DNA of 64,000 nucleotides from Bdellovibrio bacteriovorus (GTDB lineage Bacteria; Bdellovibrionota; Bdellovibrionia; Bdellovibrionales; Bdellovibrionaceae): positions 372,001 to 436,000 of the forward strand of contig NZ_LUKE01000003.1 of the NCBI RefSeq assembly GCF_001592735.1, given 5' to 3'. Position 1 is the stretch's first letter; each line of letters opens with the position of its first letter. Below are positions 59,416-64,000 of the stretch, piece by piece. The notes below the pieces were generated by a model. It was not told the DNA's origin and did no database searches. It saw only the letters and a program-made list of their open reading frames with translations. Both the position numbers and the translations under genes were made by a program.

Positions 59416-60389
59416 TAGCGAGGAACAGCCACCGGCGGCTTGTGATCAAGATCATGGTAAGCCTCAATTGTGCGGATGGTTCCTGTCTGTGAGCGCATCA
59501 CCACAGAGTTTGTTTTTGCCTTACCGTCGGAACCAAAACGAACACCTTTTAATAAAGCACCATCGGTCACGCCGGTCGCGATAAACATCACAGAACCCGT
59601 CGCCAAATCATCAATCGTGAATTTTTTAAGTGGATCTTTGATACCCATTTTCTTAGCGCGCTCGATTTCTTCATCGTTGCGGTATTTCAAACGACCTTGG
59701 AAATCGCCACCCAGACATTGCATGGCCGCGGCCGAAATAACTCCTTCCGGAGCGCCCCCCACACCTAAAAGCAAATCAATACCTGAATCACCCCAAGCCG
59801 TGGCCACCGCGGCAGAAACGTCACCATCACCGATCAAGTTGATACGAGCACCTGTCGCACGCACTTCCGCGATTAATTTTTCATGACGAGGACGATTTAA
59901 GATCACCACGGTCACATCTTCAACGTCTTTATCTAAAGCTTTAGCCACCGCACGGATATTTTCAGCCGGTGTTTTATCTAAATCAATTTGTCCCTTAGCT
60001 CTTGGACCACAAGCAATTTTATCCATGTACGTATCTGGCGCATGCAGGAAGTTTCCTTTTTCGGCCACCGCGATAACGGCAATGGCCCCCACACCTCCGT
60101 GGGCACAGATGGTGGTCCCTTCTAAAGGATCTAAAGCGATATCAAGCTTTGGTGCATCCGCCCCGGCTTGACCGACTTTTTCACCGATATAAAGCATCGG
60201 CGCCTCGTCCCGCTCCCCTTCACCGATCACAACCGTTCCATCCATTCGAAGAACATCGAAAGCTTTTCTCATGGCATCCACGGCCGCTGCGTCAGCCTTT
60301 TTTTCATCTCCGCGACCCATCCAACGAGAACAAGCCAAAGCCGCCGCTTCAGTTACGCGCACAAATTCTAGAGCCAGGTTTCTGTCCAT
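59415..60389 (-). CDS. glpX: Class II fructose-1,6-bisphosphatase
   Basis: The 324-aa product has the GlpX signatures VVIGEGERDEAPMLYIGE, LDIALDPLEGTTICAHG, DLLLGVGGAPEGVISAAAMQCLGG and GSVMFIATGVTDG. The enzyme removes phosphate from fructose-1,6-bisphosphate in gluconeogenesis. It overlaps the thioesterase gene by 22 bp and the zinc-ribbon gene by one base. Confidence 0.95.
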   Translation of the reverse strand: MDRNLALEFVRVTEAAALACSRWMGRGDEKKADAAAVDAMRKAFDVLRMDGTVVIGEGERDEAPMLYIGEKVGQAGADAPKLDIALDPLEGTTICAHGGVGAIAVIAVAEKGNFLHAPDTYMDKIACGPRAKGQIDLDKTPAENIRAVAKALDKDVEDVTVVILNRPRHEKLIAEVRATGARINLIGDGDVSAAVATAWGDSGIDLLLGVGGAPEGVISAAAMQCLGGDFQGRLKYRNDEEIERAKKMGIKDPLKKFTIDDLATGSVMFIATGVTDGALLKGVRFGSDGKAKTNSVVMRSQTGTIRTIEAYHDLDHKPPVAVPR

Positions 60390-60778
60390 GTTTCTTTCTC
60401 CGTCACGGCTTTAATCTCTGCCGAAAGTCGTTTGAGTTTTAAATCAGGTCCCAAGGACACGTGCACGGTTTGTCCAAGTGCACAGATCTCCCCTTTGCGA
60501 CCATGCAATCGGTACTGAAAAATCAACCGATTGCCATCCGTCTTGGCTTGAACCTCTACTTGTAAATCATCGCCGAAAAAGGTGGGTTTGACATGACGCA
60601 CTTGCGTCTCTAAGACCGCAAAGTGACTGGCGGTTCCGGGCTGCTGATAGTCTAAAAGCCCTTTAGAATGAGCCCAGGCCACCCGCGCACCTTCAAAGAA
60701 GCGCAGGTAGTTGCTGTGATGGACAATTCCCATCAAATCGGTTTCGTAAAACTGCACTTTGTGACGATGAATAAACAT
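60368..60778 (-). CDS. YbgC-type acyl-CoA thioesterase
   Basis: The 136-aa product has the hot-dog motif VQFYETDLMGIVHHSNYLRFFEGARVAW, with the catalytic Asp of the 4-hydroxybenzoyl-CoA thioesterase/YbgC family. It hydrolyses acyl-CoA or acyl-ACP. Its start is divergent from pgsA. Confidence 0.88.
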   Translation of the reverse strand: MFIHRHKVQFYETDLMGIVHHSNYLRFFEGARVAWAHSKGLLDYQQPGTASHFAVLETQVRHVKPTFFGDDLQVEVQAKTDGNRLIFQYRLHGRKGEICALGQTVHVSLGPDLKLKRLSAEIKAVTEKETWTETWL

Positions 60779-60837
60779 TGATTATTTCTAGTCTAAACTG
60801 GTACTTTGAGTCAGCTTGCAGCGCGATAAGGATGATC

Positions 60838-61404
60838 ATGACCACCACCCCTACGGCCTTCCAAAAATCTCTTCCAACTAAGATTACGATGAGTCGTATC
60901 GTGATGGTGCCTTTTATTGTGGCATTGATGTGGCCAGACACGCTTTGGTGGAACGTAGCTGCGGCCGTCTGTTTCATTTTAGCTTCGATCACCGACTATT
61001 ACGATGGCTATTTCGCCCGAAAATACCAAGCGGTTTCTAGTTTCGGAAAGTTCATGGATCCGATCGCCGATAAAATTCTGGTGACCAGTATTCTCACCAT
61101 GCTTTTAGCCCATGATAAAATCGACGTGTGGATGGTGATCGTGATCCTAGCCCGGGACAATTTTATCGGGGGTATCCGCTCGGTTGCCGCGGCAGATCAA
61201 ATCATTATCGACGCCAAACCAGCCGGAAAATGGAAAACGGCCATGCAAATGATCGCCATCCCCATTGTAATTATTGGAAATATGGACCCTTATATCCCTT
61301 ATCTCGACAAAGTCGGCTACGGGGTCTTGTGGGTCAGCGTCATTTTGAGTATAACCAGTGGTATTGAGTACTATTTAGGATATTTAAAGAGCCGAAAGGC
61401 CTAA
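60838..61404 (+). CDS. pgsA: CDP-diacylglycerol--glycerol-3-phosphate 3-phosphatidyltransferase
   Basis: From ATG 60838, five bases after AAGGA (60828-60832), the 188-aa product has about five membrane helices and the CDP-alcohol motif DYYDGYFARKYQAVSSFGKF followed by MDPIADK. It makes phosphatidylglycerol phosphate. The frame is open to 60778, where there is no ribosome-binding site, so the later start is chosen. Confidence 0.92.
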   Translation: MTTTPTAFQKSLPTKITMSRIVMVPFIVALMWPDTLWWNVAAAVCFILASITDYYDGYFARKYQAVSSFGKFMDPIADKILVTSILTMLLAHDKIDVWMVIVILARDNFIGGIRSVAAADQIIIDAKPAGKWKTAMQMIAIPIVIIGNMDPYIPYLDKVGYGVLWVSVILSITSGIEYYLGYLKSRKA

Positions 61405-61413
61405 CGGACAAAT

Positions 61414-61554
61414 ATGTTGCTGCACTTATCACCTAGCAATTGGTTTATGATTTTTTTAGCTCTGCTTCTGTGCAGCTATATCAAAATCGCGTCCGCTAAA
61501 TCTCAAAAGCCCGTTTTTTTTGCGGGATCTTCTTTTAGTTCTATCGTACGCTAA
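61414..61554 (+). CDS. Possible 46-aa membrane peptide
   Basis: An ATG at 61414 opens a 46-aa frame (MLLHLSPSNWFMIFLALLLC...) with one hydrophobic segment. It lies in the gap between pgsA and the next gene and stops 3 bp before that gene's ATG, which has no ribosome-binding site of its own, so it may serve translational coupling. No ribosome-binding site is visible for the peptide either. Confidence 0.3.
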   Translation: MLLHLSPSNWFMIFLALLLCSYIKIASAKSQKPVFFAGSSFSSIVR

Positions 61555-61557
61555 ATC

Positions 61558-62436
61558 ATGACTAAAATTTTAGTTCCGATCACCATCGCTTTTGTTGTTG
61601 GTTTTTTGTCTCATCGATTTCTCACTGGCCCCCAGGTCGTTTCAATCCCAACGGTCGACGCCAAATGTGAAGACCTGTCCCGGGCCAAATCAAATCTGGT
61701 CGCGCTCAGCCAAAGCGAATATTTGGAATATACCAAAATCAAAGATTTAAAAGAAAAATACGAAAAAGCAGATGAGCTCTTGGGCAAAGTCATGCTTTTG
61801 TTTTTAGCTGATGTGGGATTTAAAACCATTAAATCCGCCGCGCCAGAACTTGCGACTTCGGCTTCACCCTCTCCAGCGACGACACCCCCTTCGGTTTCGA
61901 CAGAAAAACTCGTTCCGGAACCAGCGCCTTCTAAGCCTCCGATAAATAGGGCCGGCCGTGGTGGGCGTATTCACTACTTAAATGATGAAAGAAGTATTCA
62001 GGAAGTTCTGGCAAACACGATCATCGAAGACCCCAAAGTTTCATTAGCGCAAGGGAGTGCTTTAACCCGCCGTCAAATTCGTTTACTCGCAGGAAGATAC
62101 ACAGGGGCGGTCAAGTTTTTAGATCGCAAACGCGGCGACCTTTCGGTGGTATGGGAACTATCCCCTGATTATTCTAAACGTGATTTTTCGGGCACTTTTT
62201 TCTTAAGCATCCACGGCCCTGGGGTAAACAGTGACTCTCGCGGACGGGGCAACATCGACAATATTGCGACCCTCGCGGACGACAAAGAGGGATTTTTAGT
62301 AAGCGCTTGTGGCGATCGCTGCTATTTACAGCTTTATTACAATTCCCCGTCGGACCAGTTTTACGGAAACTATTATGAAACGGCTGAAGGCACTAAAAAA
62401 TCTGTGCGCTCAGGCACCGTGGAGCTCAGAAAATAA
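61558..62436 (+). CDS. Membrane-anchored protein with coiled coil and unknown C-terminal domain
   Basis: The 292-aa product has an N-terminal membrane anchor (KILVPITIAFVVGFLSHRFL), a coiled coil (about 35-80), a Pro/Ser/Thr-rich linker (about 97-135) and a C-terminal globular domain (about 135-292) with LLAGRYTGAVKFLDRKRGDLSVVWEL and ACGDRCYLQLYYN. It likely faces the periplasm. No family recognised. Confidence 0.55.
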   Translation: MTKILVPITIAFVVGFLSHRFLTGPQVVSIPTVDAKCEDLSRAKSNLVALSQSEYLEYTKIKDLKEKYEKADELLGKVMLLFLADVGFKTIKSAAPELATSASPSPATTPPSVSTEKLVPEPAPSKPPINRAGRGGRIHYLNDERSIQEVLANTIIEDPKVSLAQGSALTRRQIRLLAGRYTGAVKFLDRKRGDLSVVWELSPDYSKRDFSGTFFLSIHGPGVNSDSRGRGNIDNIATLADDKEGFLVSACGDRCYLQLYYNSPSDQFYGNYYETAEGTKKSVRSGTVELRK

Positions 62437-62439
62437 CTT

Positions 62440-62467
62440 AAAGAACCAAGAGGAAGCTTGGTTCTTT
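62440..62467. terminator. Bidirectional intrinsic terminator
   Basis: AAAGAACCAAG pairs perfectly with CTTGGTTCTTT around AGGAAG, giving T runs on both sides. It lies between the convergent membrane-anchored protein gene and the transporter gene. Confidence 0.85.
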
Positions 62468-62471
62468 TCAT

Positions 62472-64000
62472 CTAGTGCGAATCCACCACCACATTGGTTT
62501 TTTCTTTGTACTTTAAGAAGTATAAAGGAATGAACGAAATCGCAAAAATGATCATCATCGTCCACATCAACTGCTGAAAGCTGAGCATAAAAACCTGATT
62601 TTGAATGCGCCCGTAAAGACTTCTTAAGGCGACATCCTGGCCACTGGCCATACCAATCGCATCACTCATTTTCATCCCCATGCCCGCAGCCCCCGAAGAA
62701 AACTGACTTTGCACGTTCGGATTTAACAACGAAATATTGCCACTCAGATCCAAATAATTCTGATGGGATTTTTTTGTTAGCAAAGTCCCAATCAACGCAA
62801 TCCCAATACTGCCCCCGATTTGCCGAGCCAGGTTTAATAAACCTGATACTTGGCCCATCTCGATTCCATGGAATTGACTTAAAATGGATGAATTGATTGG
62901 CACAAATAAGAAGGCCATTCCCAAACCCCTTACAAAGAGCATGCGCAAGACCTCACCCTCCGCCGACAAGGGTGAAAGCAACGTCATCAGATACAAACAC
63001 ACTTCTAACGACATCAGTCCCACAAAGATGAGCCATTTCGGATTCACCCCTTTGTACATCATATTCCCCACAAAAGGCATCAGGGCCGCAGTTAGAAGCG
63101 ATCCGGGAATAAAGAGCATCCCCGTCTGGGTCGCATCAAAATGCAAGGTGCGGGCAACATAGATCGGCAAAATAAATACGACCCCGTAAAGGAAGAATCC
63201 TACCATCCCCATCAACAACACACCATTACTGACCAAAGGCTTTAAGAACAGGCGCACATTGATGATCGGATTTTTCACCCGCAATTCCCACCACACAAAA
63301 AGTGGCAGACTGACGGCCGAGATCATAGAAAGAAACAAAATCGTGCGCGAAGCAAACCAGTCATCCGCCTCACCGCGCTCAAGCACGTATTGCAGACACC
63401 CAATGCCCATCACCAAGAAGGTCAGACCCCAAATATCTAAGGGCGGTTTTCCATCAGTTTCTGCCGTTTCTTTCGGACGATCAAAAATCACCATCATCCC
63501 GATAAAAAGCGCAATCAAACCTAGCGGAAGATTGATATTAAAAATCGAGCGCCAGCCAAAGTTATCCGTCAGATAACCACCCATCACCGGCCCGAGTGTT
63601 GGTCCAATCATCACACTCATCCCAAAAATCGCGCCCGCAATGCCGGCTTTTTCTTTAGGGAATTGCTCGTAAATCAACGTCTGTGAGGTTGGCAAAAGAG
63701 CCCCGCCCATCAAACCTTGTAAAACCCGAAAGACAATCAAGCTTTCTAAGTTGGGTGCAAGGCCGCAGGCCACCGAAGTCAGGGTAAATAAAAGAATACA
63801 ACCCAAAAAATAAACTCGACGACCAATGCGCTCCCCCAGCCATGCCGACACGGGTAAGACCACCGCGTTGGCAATGGCGTAACCGGTGATCACCATACTG
63901 ATGTCTTCTAACGTGGCGCCCAGATTTCCCATCATCGTGGGTAAGGCCACATTGACAATGGAAGTATCAATGATCTCTAGCAGCGATGCCATGACCGCCA
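62472..64000 (-). CDS. DHA2-family multidrug MFS transporter (EmrB-like), N-terminus outside window
   Basis: The frame is open to the window edge, and AVMASLLEIIDTSIVNVALPTMMGNLG, the first-helix motif of 14-helix DHA2/EmrB drug-proton antiporters, starts within a few codons of it, so the N-terminus is probably just beyond the edge. At least 13 hydrophobic segments follow, with GYxxxNAVVLPVSAWLGERIGRR (motif A) and GPTLGPVMGGYLTDNFGWRSIFNINLPLG. It pumps drugs or lipids across the inner membrane. Confidence 0.9.
   Translation of the reverse strand, partial: AVMASLLEIIDTSIVNVALPTMMGNLGATLEDISMVITGYAIANAVVLPVSAWLGERIGRRVYFLGCILLFTLTSVACGLAPNLESLIVFRVLQGLMGGALLPTSQTLIYEQFPKEKAGIAGAIFGMSVMIGPTLGPVMGGYLTDNFGWRSIFNINLPLGLIALFIGMMVIFDRPKETAETDGKPPLDIWGLTFLVMGIGCLQYVLERGEADDWFASRTILFLSMISAVSLPLFVWWELRVKNPIINVRLFLKPLVSNGVLLMGMVGFFLYGVVFILPIYVARTLHFDATQTGMLFIPGSLLTAALMPFVGNMMYKGVNPKWLIFVGLMSLEVCLYLMTLLSPLSAEGEVLRMLFVRGLGMAFLFVPINSSILSQFHGIEMGQVSGLLNLARQIGGSIGIALIGTLLTKKSHQNYLDLSGNISLLNPNVQSQFSSGAAGMGMKMSDAIGMASGQDVALRSLYGRIQNQVFMLSFQQLMWTMMIIFAISFIPLYFLKYKEKTNVVVDSH

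Noticed and set aside
1-64000. tRNA, rRNA, CRISPR, prophage or insertion-sequence features
   Set aside because: None was recognised by eye. The fibre gene has phage-like domains but no other phage genes are near, so a prophage is not called.

Overview
The window reads as chromosomal DNA of a Bdellovibrio-like predatory bacterium (Bdellovibrionota). This is inferred from gene content, not from a marker gene: a giant phage-tail-fibre-like surface protein, a TIGR02147-family regulator, many small secreted proteins, lipoproteins with an F-Q-N-C lipobox, and very compact packing with many 1-22 bp gene overlaps. Base composition is moderate and fairly even. No rRNA, tRNA, CRISPR array, insertion sequence or prophage was seen. 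Layout: 1-2.1 kb holds a partial septation-protein-A-like membrane protein, a DUF455 ferritin-like protein and a YebC-family regulator. 2.16-3.0 kb is a small accessory cassette, a nucleotidyltransferase plus a ribbon-helix-helix protein, flanked by two near-identical 24-bp palindromic repeats. 3.0-10.6 kb has a CoA hydrolase/transferase, small secreted proteins, a trypsin-like protease, the operon App1-like phosphatase / Cys-rich protein / SufE, and two genes behind possible sigma-54 promoters. 10.8-19.8 kb is the most accessory-looking part: a RecQ-like helicase, the 1691-residue fibre gene, two divergent HTH regulators around a perfect inverted repeat, and a secreted protein. 19.8-24.6 kb carries glnD-like and mutS genes. 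24.7-29.9 kb is a four-gene envelope operon: a CxxCH protein, an FQNC lipoprotein, a Tat-type DUF1501-like protein and a two-CxxCH lipoprotein. Its first Shine-Dalgarno sequence lies in a hairpin. 30-36 kb has mpl, a serine beta-lactamase-family gene broken by an in-frame stop, an LD-carboxypeptidase, purB and a putative flavoprotein. 36.1-37.6 kb has a glutathione peroxidase and an outer-membrane protein. 37.6-45.5 kb is one long operon: cysteine desulfurase, mnmA, mtaB, rnc, era, der and a sodium symporter. 45.7-48.8 kb has a two-domain protein with a Pro/Ala-rich linker, a glycerophosphodiesterase lipoprotein and a thermonuclease-like protein. 48.8-52.6 kb is cdaA, cdaR, glmM, pdxJ and tsaE (c-di-AMP synthesis and wall precursor supply); ftsH and tilS lie upstream. 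55.6-64 kb holds an aldehyde dehydrogenase, a small-protein cluster, an outer-membrane protein, glpX with a thioesterase and a zinc ribbon, pgsA and a partial DHA2 transporter. Functional themes: sulfur supply for tRNA (cysteine desulfurase, MnmA, SufE), RNA and ribosome maturation (rnc, era, der), peptidoglycan recycling (mpl, ldcA) with c-di-AMP-coupled wall synthesis (cdaA, glmM), and the cell surface (fibre, lipoproteins, beta-barrels). The strongest candidates for something little described are the fibre locus with its convergent regulator, the four-gene heme-motif/DUF1501 operon, and the repeat-flanked nucleotidyltransferase/RHH cassette with a leaderless, operator-loaded promoter.
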